This document shows, in pieces, positions 47,400-58,514 of a stretch of DNA of 64,000 bases. The translations under genes and the position numbers were made by a program. How positions within the stretch are numbered: the first letter of the stretch is position 1; each line of letters starts with the position of its first letter. Source of the stretch: Opisthorchis felineus (Eukaryota > Platyhelminthes > Trematoda > Opisthorchiida > Opisthorchiidae); assembly GCA_004794785.1 (NCBI GenBank), contig SJOL01005888.1:1-64000 (forward strand), read 5' to 3'. The notes beneath the pieces are model-generated. The model was not told the DNA's origin and made no database searches. It was given only the letters and a program-made list of their open reading frames with translations.

Positions 47400-49980
47400 G
47401 AGCAATGATGGACCATTAAGGATGAGTGCAAAGTCTTACAGTCATTTAATCAAAACGAGACTAGGTGGTTTGTTGTAGCTTTCACCTGCGTTTTGTCAAG
47501 CACAATACAGATCAAAATTTCAGCCTGGCAGGCGCTTTGAATTTTGCACAGGATAAGGACGCATCGCTTATTCGCATATTATGTGTTGCTGTAAATGTTA
47601 TTACTATGTTGTTGACACAACACACCATTCAAAAGCTTTCAACAGACCCCTACTGATTTCACTCTTCTTGGGGCTCAGCACGTAGGCATGTACCCCGAAC
47701 CTGCATCAGACTCATGTTAGAAGTAAACCCGAATTGTATGCTATTGTCGAAGTATATCCATTGGAAATTTACATTGCTGTTAATGGGCGACTCAGATAAA
47801 TCCCTCATTTATGATATTTTTCAGTTGAATATGTTGTACAAGCGCCGAATCTTGTTTAAGCTGGCACGATATTTGAGCTATCACGTACACAGTGATGAAG
47901 CAGTTGAAATCAAATTGCCCAGCTCGGCCAACAGATCAACGACCGTCTAGGCTATCTGAGTTACCAACATTCACCTCAATAGTAAATGAATGTATCCCAC
48001 CAGATGTTACTATTATTATTTACGAACACTCAAGTCAAATCTGGTGAAGAAACAGGCGAAAATGACTCGCATGTTGCTCGAAATCAGAATTAAAACATGA
48101 GTGAATGCTTCATTTCATAATTCCAAAGAAACTTCACAGGATTCTACCGAAACAACTGTTTTGTGACAAATAATCTACTCTTGTCCATAGTAACACACTC
48201 CTGTTTCCTATTTGTCCTTCTTATTCCTGGCTTATTGTCCTTAACTATCCGCCTCCGGGGTCATTTTTGATTCAGCCCATTGTTAAATTTAGTGACACGT
48301 TAAATTTGTACATCTACCCAAGTCAGCTTCACTAGAAAGACTGGTAACCCTGGTCTCTAGTAAGGTCAAAGAAAATATATTTCCTGATTGTCTGCTTTAC
48401 CGACTGGCCATTGATTTATTTTCATTTTCTATTTCTTAATTTATTGCTCGTTATATGGACGGAAGTGAACTAACTCTCAGGTAACGACCAATGATTTCTG
48501 GTCGTTAGTCGTTTTGTTAACCACTTAAAGGTAGTCATGGACCCCATTTAGGTCTTTCCTCACAATTCTGATGTTCCGTCCAGTCTGATTTTTTTCTACT
48601 GTGCACACGTGGTCTCTTCATCATCATACGGATCCTCCAAAGGCTGCATGCAAATGACCACAAACGATACCTAGTATGCCAAATGAGTTTGATGCATTGT
48701 GGTTTTTGGGTGTTACACGGACCAATCGGGTCAAAATGTTCCGCGAGTCTAGCAGTAGATCAATGGATCAATCAACGGATATTTCATCCCGCTGTCGGAG
48801 AGTCCTACGGGAGCGTCGAATGGACCAACACATAGCCGAACGTTTGAAAAACGGTCGCCAGTCGCCTTATTAACCGTAGCACTCTTTATAAAATATTTCA
48901 AGACCTTGTAACTAGACATCATATGACCCGGAACGTGGGCATCAGCAGCCCGTTGAGGTGTGATCAGTAGTTTGGCTATCCTTTTTTCCCCGACGTCTTT
49001 GTGAATTGAGCTTCTGGAAGCACTTTGGTCGAACCACAGTATTGTAGCTTGGCTGTCTTCATTGAGTAGTCATGATCTGGTCGACTGTTAACCTGTGAAC
49101 CTGGATGAAAAGTTGTTCAGATCAGCTGCAGAGTAGCGTTGAGCAAAACAGTAATATGTCTAGAATAGTCATTGCTATGTGTAAAACTATTAAATCTAGG
49201 AAAATTAACCATAATGGGTCGCTTATAAGCAGTAGAGCAGATTGATTAGAGTTCGTCGTCAGCCCGCTACCTTCTCCAACTTGTTCGGGGTTCTCTGTGT
49301 AGCTTCCTCTCCCCAGTAGGTATTTTGCCCTACATAAATCAAACCTACAAGTGGATTGCACTTATCAACCATTTTTAGATCAAACTAGTTTAATCAGGAG
49401 ATTAGAACGCACTCCGGATAGAGCCCATGTTTGTGATTTCCAACAGAATGTGCAGGTACCAGGGTTGTCAAACTTTGGAGTACTTCTTGACGGTCATCCG
49501 CCTGAAGTTTTGAAATCAGCTACAGCCAAATAAACGAAAGCTTCATGCAGCGAGAGCCTAGGGAAGTAGCACAATACCCCTAAGCTAGGAGTTCGCCGTT
49601 CTTGTGTGAGATGTGAGGTCTGTCGTACAGATCTCAGTAAATTTATTTCCACCACATCTGTTTTCATCGCACCTTATCAATTGCCCATTGGCCTAGGGCT
49701 CCTACACCAGACGTTGCAACACCATCAGTACGTTCTGACAGTGCGCAGCATGTCGCACACAACTCTGAACTGTATGAGAATCCACGGCAGAATGGTGTCA
49801 CCTTGGACAGTGTTAAACACGAATTCGGGTGCAACCGGCTTCCAATTTTGCACATCTGGTGCACTATTTTTGCATCAGGTCTCCATAGTATACACTTCCG
49901 CCTATTCCTCAATTTCCGATGCTTACTACTGTGACTCGAGTTTGGTGCTTCCATAGTCTGTTGGATGACTAGTGTCAGAA
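47400..49980. other. unassigned DNA
   Basis: The frames at 47714-47950, 48676-48873 and 49606-49956 (both strands open) have no known motifs. The last directly precedes the Gypsy pol remnant and may be part of it. Confidence 0.35.
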
Positions 49981-49987
49981 AATAACC

Positions 49988-50665
49988 TGCTGCATACTTT
50001 GTGCTTGCAAACGAATACCCGTAGGAAAGAGCTCGGAAATATCACGGTCACTGACGCAGCCTTCAATGCAGTTAGGGAATCCTTAGCCCAGGCAGCTGTC
50101 CTTCGTGACTTTGACCTACTGGTGGTACTAGTCATCATGTAGTCATAGACGCAGTCGTCATATATTGACTACACGCCGCTTGGCATTCGTCAAAGTCTTT
50201 CATACACTGAAAAAAATCCTAGAGTATGTTTATCCCCAAACATTCCGTTATTTTCCTGTCTATTTGCCGTTGCAATCATTAATGAGGCTTGGTTACTCAC
50301 AATGTTTACTGATCGAAAACACCTCTTGCTTCTTCCGGCGATAGGCACTCACCTGAGGAAGTACGACATCTGAGCTTGATATCACAGTCATACCACAAAC
50401 ACCTCCGGTTCTAACAATACCGTGACAGACACCCTGTCAAGCGTCAGTACGTTCGGTCACAAGCAGATCGGAGGCAAATGGCGCTGTTACAAATGGAGAG
50501 CGTAGATGTCTAACTGATCTTGCCGCCCACCCAAAGCTCTTATAGAGCGAAAAGGACACAGTGCTTTGTGATGCACAGCTGACGTCAACACGCCTAGTGG
50601 TGCACACTGGCATTTGATACACAGTATTTGGTATTTTGCAATACCGGTTACACCATTGCATTCAC
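49988..50665 (+). pseudogene. Gypsy-type pol remnant (RT end, RNase H, start of integrase)
   Basis: Read with frameshifts on the plus strand, the order fits Gypsy pol: DAAFNAVRESLAQAAVL (about 50056-50110, the RT to RNase H connection), MFTDRK (about 50302, the RNase H FTDHK-like motif), RHSPEEVRHLSLISQ (about 50345-50390), SNNTVTDTLSSVSTF (50408-50452, end of RNase H), and a decayed LCDA...TSTRLVVH stretch (about 50565-50610, before the integrase zinc finger). Stops and shifts show a long-dead copy. Whether it belongs to the gag remnant at 42-44 kb is unknown. Confidence 0.6.
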
Positions 50666-50669
50666 GTTA

Positions 50670-52930
50670 AGTTCCAGCTCCTCCTTTAGCCTAATACCAG
50701 ACACTATATTCGTTAAGGTTACCCGGTCCTTCAACAGTTCATTGAAATATGGCTGACTTCTTGAACACATTTGCAAATCCCGATAACCGAATCAGCGGTG
50801 TTGGTGTAGATAATGTTTCAACGTTTCTGTCATCAGAAGAGGTTCACCTATGAATGGCGTCGACCGTTCCATTTCCTGGTCCGGATTCATTCTGATCTCC
50901 GACATCACAAAAGGAATTTAAGCTGGGGCTTTCTTTTAACACTGCGTATCGAACTAAGTCAGTCCCACATTTCCAGCAGTTAAGCACGGGTCGTGACTTG
51001 GTTATCCCTTATTGCAGTCTCATTGTAGTTGAACTACCCAGAAGGTTGGAACAATGGTCTACCAAACTATTGTTAACGGCCTTGTGAAACGGTTTTATTG
51101 GCAGTTGTAGACCCCAACGTTTTCCTTCTGTGTCACTCGGCCATGGGAGAAAAGTCCTATCATTGGCATTTTTGTGCTTAAGGAATGCCATAAAAGAGCA
51201 CTTCCGAAGCACAATAACACAAGCACAATGAACACAATAAACTTTAGCCTCCGCAGCAGCCTATCTGGCACATGCCATCTAGAAGGCAATGATTGTCTTT
51301 CCATTTCCTCCCGTATCTCTCACTGACCCAACGCTCCAAGTCATTCTGGAAGCCGTATAGGTTTCCTCAACGGGCTGTCAGCTTATCTCTGCCAGTGCTT
51401 TGTAGCATCCCGTACGCATCCAGAAAAATTTATTTGGCACAACGATAGCTAGACTCGCTGATCTATCTTGCACAGGGAGTATCAGGATAATATTTGTGAA
51501 AAAAACCGTTCGGATAAACAGGAAGTCATGTTAATCGGAAGGTTTCAATCACCTTGAAGAGATTTTGCCGAGTGAATGACTTCATATGCCGTCCAGTTCA
51601 GTAGTATATTGGAACGCTCTGAAAATTAGGGCTATTTTGAAGGTTTGGACGCTCAGACAAAAAACCGTATGAGACGTGGCTGTCGATTGGAAGCTTGCGT
51701 TTAGTTCCAAGGAATATGGGTTTCAAATGATAAAAAGTCTTCATTATTTTAGAATATCTTAGAATATATATGTAGAATATTTTAGAAATTTTTATGCCAA
51801 ACAACGGGGCTGATTGTACGGAATGCATAGGGACTAAAACACTTCGCAATGACGAAGAGTGAGAAGCCCAGTGTCCTGAAAATTGTAATCATCCAAACAA
51901 CAACATACGTAGAATGTGTTTTGCTTCATTCATTCGTTTGTCCCACGAATGTTCGGTGTTGCATATAGAGGCCGGATGCGTGCATCGTCAAATTCATCGT
52001 GGAAGCAGCTGTTTCCCAACCGTCCTTTCACTCTTCTCCCACAATGACAATGTCCAGTTTCATTTTCATTTAATTAATAGTATCAAATCCAGAGGCGTTT
52101 TGCTTCACCCCAGGTATTTTTTTGTCTAGAAAAATGGAACGAAATTAAGGCACAAATAATATGTTTTCAAAAGAGCGTTTTCCAGAAGGGAGGGCTGTCG
52201 AAATGTCCTGGGAGTTCTTGATCTTTGGAGGGAAGGTAATATTGATCGTTCGTTTCCAGAGAGACAACCGTTTGCTGCGCATACTTACGGCTTATTTTGT
52301 AAGTATAAAAAATCCGACAAGTGAACAATACACACTCTACAGGTACATTTACCTCATTCTTCCTCAAACGAGATCATTAGCCATACTACTTTGAGTCCGG
52401 TAGTCAAATTCGAACCCTTTGTTGGAACAGGGAGCACCGTAAACTGAAAAAAATACATGCGCTCCTCTTTGGTTTTTGAATACTGTGCCACGTAAAATAG
52501 AGTTTCCCTCAAAATTTCCATTTGATGAGTGTACGGTTTCGGTGTTACAGCGAAATATCTGAGTGTAGTTTTGATCTTGCACTCCCGAAAAGACTGCGTA
52601 ACTTGTTCCGCGTTTTCTTTCAATCAGCACAATTTGCGGAGATTAGACTGCATCACTTTCATCAGACTGAACCTTTGCTGAACATGAAATTCGGAACTCT
52701 CCTAGATTCTTTAGCCATGAGTCTTTTGATGTGAAGTTTTTTTACAGAATTCTATAAGAAGAATCTTATACAACATTTTTGTGTATGCAAAGGCCAAACC
52801 GTTTTTTTAACAGCGAAGCTCATTGTCATTTGCTAGTCAGTATGCTGTAGCGAATGGCTTTGAATACTTCAGTGAAAGCTTAAAAAATCAGGCTTCTATC
52901 CAATTGGTCTATATGAGCACTTTCAGACTG
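50670..52930. other. unassigned DNA
   Basis: Some minus-strand frames (52354-52630) are open in two registers without motifs. An AT-rich patch with 'agaatat' repeats lies near 51750-51785. Confidence 0.4.
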
Positions 52931-52945
52931 ATTGTTTAATTCTAG

Positions 52946-53120
52946 GTATTCCTCCAAAGCCTCGAGGCGGGTATACTTCTCCAAAAGTGCATACAGAACC
53001 TATGCCGTTGTTACACCCACGGAAGTGGACTTTAGACTGTCAGGACATTTAGACAAGTATCTGGCCGTTTACCTTTCACTCAATGCCAGTAGTGACTTTG
53101 CTCTGCCAAACACAATATGA
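52946..53120 (+). CDS. candidate exon, unidentified
   Basis: Acceptor ttgtttaattctag ends at 52945. The frame runs about 57 codons with TPTEVDFRLSGHLDKYLAV and stops at TGA 53118-53120. No family is recognised and no partner exon was found. Confidence 0.22.
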
Positions 53121-56100
53121 TTCTGAACTCCGGTCTTGGGCAACACCTAAAGGGGTATTGTAAAAGCTTCACTGAAGGTTTCCAATATAACTTACTATGC
53201 GGCCTCTCGTCGCGCCGTCAGACAGTATTCCTCACATCGTGACAAAAAATCAATCGAAGACGGTGCAAAGTGAAGTGCAACCAAAAGCATTATGGAGTGT
53301 GGAAACCTTCTTCCATGGTCCGTATGTCGAAACTTAGAAATGGCCTCGGTTAGGTATAGATAATCTGGTTGTCTGCAATTTTGATCCACTCAATAGTTCG
53401 TGAGCCCTCCTAGGTCTCTAATTGTGACGTTTTTTACAGCTGCTCTTTGCCGAGAGCAGCTCATACTGGACCCGTGAAGTCCACTGGTTAACATCACGAA
53501 CTTCCGTTTCGATGACCTTGCTTGGAATCCCATCATGACCATCAACACTGCCTTAAAAATTGCATACACATGCTATCCCATCTATGAGGCAAAAGATGCC
53601 ACTTGTCTACCTCACAAAAATATAGCCCACCCTTGTTATAACATCCCTGACCGTTAATCGGATGTGTGGCCGTAAGCAACCGTAAGCAAGAGTGGCGTTA
53701 TAAATAAGCCAATCTTTTACAAAGGTAGGATATGTAAAATCTACTTTGGTATACCCTGAAAATAATGCTTCTTCTACCTTCTAAGAAAGCTGGATTTTGT
53801 TTTGTTCTTAAAGAAGTGGCAGAGCCAGGCGACAAACTGTTGAAGTTCCCGCCATTGCATCTCAAACTGTCACTGGATACTTTTCACGCAGCATGAAACT
53901 ACCGAAATGTTTAACTTACTTGTTTAGTGCCCAACTCGGGGACAAACCTCGCACTCCTGTTTTTTGCGATAGACTCTAAGCTGGGTGGTCGGCTTGTTTT
54001 AATTCAGTTGCCAGGGCACACGTCTCCTTTCATGCCATTCGTCAACTGTACTCATACGGGTTTGCGTCCCTTGGACCAGGGTGCTTGAATGAGTAGTGTG
54101 CCGTTACAGCCTCAGTCAATTGGTACTAATCTTCGTCGTGTAGCCCATCTGATTAGCTGAGGTTTTTCGTAGAGGCGTACACACTCAATTAATTTCTAAA
54201 ACAGCTGATTCGCTGATCCATCGTATGTAGGGGCAAACGTTTTGGAAATTAACGCTGAGTTTCTTGTGTGTATATCTTAATTTAACGCTGTCCGGCAAAC
54301 TTTTGGTGGGTGCTTTGTTCATCAATACAGTTCCAGGTCGATTGGGCGAGGATTTCAAACACCGCTACACCGTAGGACCTGTGATTTTGCTCCTAGCCCC
54401 TATTAAACTAACTCTAACGGAAATAAATCCTAATGAGGCAATCGTTGTTGGGAAAAGAGCTTCGAAACCGCATGAGAATTGCCCATTGTTCCTCATAACT
54501 ACTTACGACTACTAATGAAATTTTGCTCATAGCTCACTAACATTTTCGCCTGGTTTGCAACTTGACAATAGGCATATTTTCCGCATGTCAGTTAACCTTA
54601 GATCCTATCTACTGAGTAAACCATTCATTCAGAGAGCGAAACGGCGTTAATTTATGCTTCAAACAAGAATCGAAAGGGCTTTACAACTGATTCGTCACGC
54701 CTTTGCCCAATAGCCTAACAAATGATATCATTCGGGTGAGCTACCCGTCCACGTGTGTCTTATGATTCACTTTTCACCTTAACATTTGTAAAATCCAGTT
54801 CGCCTTATAATAGGCCGTGAAAAAATCAATTATTAAAGAGATTTTCAGGGTAAACATTGCTGCGGGATGCGTTGAGCTGATACTCAGACATCAGAATATT
54901 GTTCCCTAAAATTAGCATGAAAACGAATAATCCTCATTAGTCTGTTTGCTAAGTCTGACACGCAAACAGCTAGAGAATGAAAGAAGACTGCCAATTATAG
55001 AAGATAGTCTAAAGAGAGATAAAACGCACACAACTAGGGAAAAGAATCATGAGGATTTGAAGAATACTATAATCATTTGGACACAAACGGTGGGCGTCAG
55101 GTGAAGGAAACGGCTGAAAAGATGCCTCTTCAAAGAAACTAAGTTGCGTTGTCTCGGTCAACCGCATACACATCTCGGTTGGTCGATGCAGGAAAGGATA
55201 CCTTCCTTTCATGCGGTAGTATCATCTTTATGGTGAAGAACGTGAGAACATGAAAAAAGAGCAAACCATTGATTATGAAAGGATAAATAGAGCTTGAAAC
55301 ATAGGTGCCTAGTTAATCAGTCAAATGGAGTGAAGACTGGCTAAAACACAACGCAAAATAAATGCAGAATTGGTCGGATCGAAATGAACAGAACTACTAA
55401 AATGGAGCTACTCAATTAAGCAACCAGATGCAAGATTCTCAGAAAACGGCGCAATTTCAATCCCGAAATGACTAACCAGATTCAGTCTCAAACTATCCAG
55501 GTCGCAGATATTACCTGCTTCTTAGAAACTATTTTATTGCAAGCAGAAGTGAGGAATCATCCACCCAACGGCGCACTGACGATGTCTCCCAGCATGGTGG
55601 CGAAAAGTTTGCTAGTCACTTGCCAAGCTCGGCAAGCAGTTCAACTGCCTCCTGATCAACAGCCGAACACGAGTACTTTTCACGCAAATATACGTCATTT
55701 TGCGCTGATATTATGCATTTCGCATGCCACTCACTTCTACAGCGTTTAGGAAAGTAGAAACTAGAAAATTTCACTGACAACCAAGAGAAAGTAGCATGAT
55801 AACCGCTAAATATTAGCATCACTAAAAAAGGATAATCAAAACTTGTCCAAAAACAACATGAATTCGGCTTTTGTACTACCTACGATTCCACGTTTGACGA
55901 CTGCATCCAACAATAAGAAAGCATAACTTGAGTTTTCGCATGATTGCTTTTAGTTTGCCTCACCTTTTCCCACGTCAGTTTCTATTGTCCGCGAAAAAAA
56001 CTGGTCTGAAAATTTTTAGTCGAGCTTTTCGTTGAGTTTTGTCAATATTTTTGCAAGCCTTCTATCACCAGTCGAGCTCAGAGAGTTGGTTGTTTTGCTT

Positions 56101-56477
56101 TTTGCATGCCTGAAAGTGATGAACTGGGTTTGTCATCACAACGCCGTATCTGACAGGTTGTAATTCCGAATTTATGGGAAGAGAAAGTACTTCCAGAACA
56201 TGTGTAATTTATCCTGATGACGAGCATGATTACCCGTATTGATTTTTTATCCTCCTAGTGATTGGTTGAAGTCAGGAGGCTTTTTGTGGTTTGTTGGAGA
56301 AAAATTAATCAAGAGAAATTTGTTATTTCTAAGACCGATATCTGAGCCTCCAGATTCTGGCCAAGAGGTGACCAATTACGGAAAGCGCTGAGTCTTATAG
56401 ATACCTTATCTGCTTTTGTCACATTACATTGTCAATTTTTATTAGAAAACTATTGACCTAGAGCCTTTAGCTAGCTA
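53121..56477. other. unassigned DNA
   Basis: Only short frames without motifs. A 9-bp perfect stem (53438-53446 with 53453-53461) is noted and considered incidental. This is the left flank of the Gypsy insertion. Confidence 0.4.
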
Positions 56478-56481
56478 CTGG

Positions 56482-56790
56482 TGTAACGGTGGGTACTACT
56501 GATGACGCATGCGAGTAGTATGTGTGTTCTCGAAACTTCGCCTTGATCTAATGGAAGGTGGGATTTATTACGGAATTTGTGGAACTACTTTGCAGTTTTT
56601 GCTTGCAATTGTGCGATAGTCAATGAATATCCAGGAGAGTCCAAGAAGACGCGTTCGAAACGAAGATGGATATTCCGTTTTTAAAAACAACATGCAAATG
56701 AGAGTTTAACCTTCCTGTCCAATAGTCTGTAACCGTTTAGTTGGCGTTTTCTAATAAACAACTCCGCAGCGAAGGGTTTCCCTCCTTACA
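56482..56790 (+). repeat. 5-prime LTR
   Basis: It begins TGTAACGG and ends CCTTACA, giving the usual TG...CA with TGTAA/TTACA inverted termini. An AATAAA at 56753-56758 can serve as polyadenylation signal. No complete 3-prime LTR exists in the window. Confidence 0.8.
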
Positions 56791-56792
56791 TT

Positions 56793-56805
56793 TGGTGCCG
56801 TGACC
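56793..56805 (+). promoter_or_regulatory. primer binding site-like sequence
   Basis: TGGTGCCGTGACC lies two bases after the LTR end, where minus-strand synthesis is primed in Gypsy elements. I cannot assign the tRNA. Confidence 0.55.
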
Positions 56806-56814
56806 AGGATAAGG

Positions 56815-58410
56815 ATGAGGATCCCGTGGCCACAACCTTTCGAGGATGGGGATGTGCGGACCTTCCTGGAGGACTTCGAGGATGTTGCGGAGGCGGCAGG
56901 ACTGGAGACCGACAGGGGTAAGTTGGCGGCACTGAAGACCCTCCTCAGAGGCCGGGCGAAGGCGGCCCTGGATGCGGCCAGAAGAGGCCCTCGGAAGATG
57001 GACTGGGCCGCCGCGAAGGAATCTCTTGCAGCGGAGTTCGACACGCCGGCCGACCGCCAGGAGGCTATGAGGCGGTTCAAGACGGCCAGCATGGGACCTG
57101 GATGTGACCCGACCGTGTTCTTCGCCAGCCTGCAGCAGTTGTTGGATCGGGCCTTGCCGGAACTGGACGGAGTATCGCGCCAGCAGTTGCTGTCCGAACA
57201 GTTCGTCGAGGGAGTCCACCCTGCGCTTCGTGCCCAGTTGCGGTTGGCAAGAGCAACTGGCCAGTTGAGTGTGGAGCACCTGGTGCGTCTGGCACGGGAA
57301 TTGGCCGAGGCGCCACTGGCCACGTTGCAGTCGCAGGAGAACAGGGATGAGTCAACAGTGGAGGGCCTGAAGAACAAAGTGGACCAACTTGCCGGACAGC
57401 TTGCAGCAATCAAGACGGAATCTCGGAGGCACGCTCGAATGAGCCGATGCTACAGGTGTGGCATGCATGGCCACTGGAAGAATCAATGCCCTCATACCCG
57501 ACCACCTGTACATAATAAAACTTTGGACTACTCCTCTTTTCCCGGGTGGGTTGCGATCAGTGCAGTCACACAGGCTACCATACAGGCCGTTGTCGAGATA
57601 GACGGGAAGAAGGAGCTGTGTCTGATTGATACGGGAGCAGGGGTATCGCTGAGACGGAGAGGGAACGAAGCTGTATGCAAACCGTGCGCGCTAGCCGTAA
57701 GAGCAGTGGGTGGATACCAACTGAAAATTGACGGATTGTCAATGCACTCAATGCGCCTAGGCGACAGGTCCGTGCAGCACGAGTTCCTTATCAGCCCAGA
57801 CATTGAGCAGACAATTTTGGGAGCAGATTTTCTCAGGGGCACAGAATCCGTGGTTGATCTCAAGCGGGGAAAACTGGTGACCAAGTATGGCGCAGTCAAG
57901 CTTGAAGGTTACCCAAGCACTGCCGTGAACGAGCTGCATGTCCGAAAGCTTCCGTCCTGTAACATGCCGTCAGTACAATCCGTGGTCGAGGAATACTCCG
58001 AATTGTTCACAGGCGAAGAGGATCCGTTTGGCTTCTGCTCGTGGATTGAACACGAAATTCCGCTCTCGTCTGAATGCTTTCGACCTTACGGACCCCGTCC
58101 GCTGCCGCTCCATCTACGGGAGGAGGTCCATAAGCAAGTGCAGGAGATGTTGAAAAATGGCATAATTGAGGAGGCCAACAGTGCATACAACTCCCCGGTT
58201 GTGCTTGTAAAGAAGGCAAATGGAAAGTATCGGTTCTGCGTGGATTTTCGGCGTTTGAACGAACTGACCGTAAATCGGGTTGTAGCTGTCCCTTCGGTGG
58301 CGGATATTTTCGATTCCCTCCAGCATTCCCGATATTTCACGGTGTTCGACTTGCGTTCCGGATATTGGCAACTATCTATCAAGGCGGAGGACCGGGAGAA
58401 AACGGCATAA
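56815..58410 (+). CDS. Gypsy Gag-protease-RT polyprotein (truncated)
   Basis: One frame spans Gag, protease and partial RT, as in elements with a fused gag-pol. The first ATG of the long frame is at 56815; the frame is open from 56800. Numbered from 56800: capsid-like helical Gag about 10-200, zinc knuckle CYRCGMHGHWKNQC at 217-230 (CX2CX4HX4C), aspartic protease LIDTGAG with the active Asp near 277 and ILGADFL further on, and RT beginning near 400 with NSPVVLVKK, KYRFCVDFRRLN and motif A FDLRSGYWQL (about 516-525). A TAA at 58408 interrupts RT; RT-like coding continues in frame to about 58458 and then ends at the inverted LTR piece. The YxDD box, RNase H and integrase are absent, so it cannot mobilise itself. 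The GC content is visibly higher than its surroundings. Confidence 0.9.
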   Translation: MRIPWPQPFEDGDVRTFLEDFEDVAEAAGLETDRGKLAALKTLLRGRAKAALDAARRGPRKMDWAAAKESLAAEFDTPADRQEAMRRFKTASMGPGCDPTVFFASLQQLLDRALPELDGVSRQQLLSEQFVEGVHPALRAQLRLARATGQLSVEHLVRLARELAEAPLATLQSQENRDESTVEGLKNKVDQLAGQLAAIKTESRRHARMSRCYRCGMHGHWKNQCPHTRPPVHNKTLDYSSFPGWVAISAVTQATIQAVVEIDGKKELCLIDTGAGVSLRRRGNEAVCKPCALAVRAVGGYQLKIDGLSMHSMRLGDRSVQHEFLISPDIEQTILGADFLRGTESVVDLKRGKLVTKYGAVKLEGYPSTAVNELHVRKLPSCNMPSVQSVVEEYSELFTGEEDPFGFCSWIEHEIPLSSECFRPYGPRPLPLHLREEVHKQVQEMLKNGIIEEANSAYNSPVVLVKKANGKYRFCVDFRRLNELTVNRVVAVPSVADIFDSLQHSRYFTVFDLRSGYWQLSIKAEDREKTA

Positions 58411-58458
58411 AAAATTGGGGACACCCAATATCAATTTAGACGGATGCCGTTTGGTTTG

Positions 58459-58510
58459 TCGAGAACACACATACTACTCGCATGCGTCATCAGTAGTACC
58501 CACCGTTACA
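58459..58510 (-). repeat. inverted 52-bp fragment of the LTR 5-prime end
   Basis: It is the exact reverse complement of 56482-56533. It joins the RT sequence at a point where TCG is shared between the two partners, which suggests a microhomology join or template switch. Confidence 0.9.
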
Positions 58511-58514
58511 CTGG

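Larger units (their letters stand above)
56482..58510 (+). mobile_element. Gypsy LTR retrotransposon, truncated, with terminal inverted LTR ends
   Basis: The element comprises a 309-bp LTR, a primer-site-like sequence, a single gag-protease-RT frame cut off inside RT, and a 52-bp inverted copy of the LTR start. Both outermost ends are therefore the same sequence in opposite orientation (56482-56533 and 58459-58510, 52 of 52 identical). CTGG precedes the left end (56478-56481) and follows the right end (58511-58514), consistent with a 4-bp target duplication. Perfect repeat identity and the nearly open long frame suggest a recent insertion. Confidence 0.8.

Noticed and set aside
53438..53461. 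9-bp perfect hairpin like a bacterial terminator
   Set aside because: It has no U-tract context and the DNA is eukaryotic; a short stem of this size is expected by chance.
56737..57413. Two long minus-strand open frames (180 and 220 codons)
   Set aside because: They are antisense shadows of the GC-rich Gypsy gag on the plus strand.
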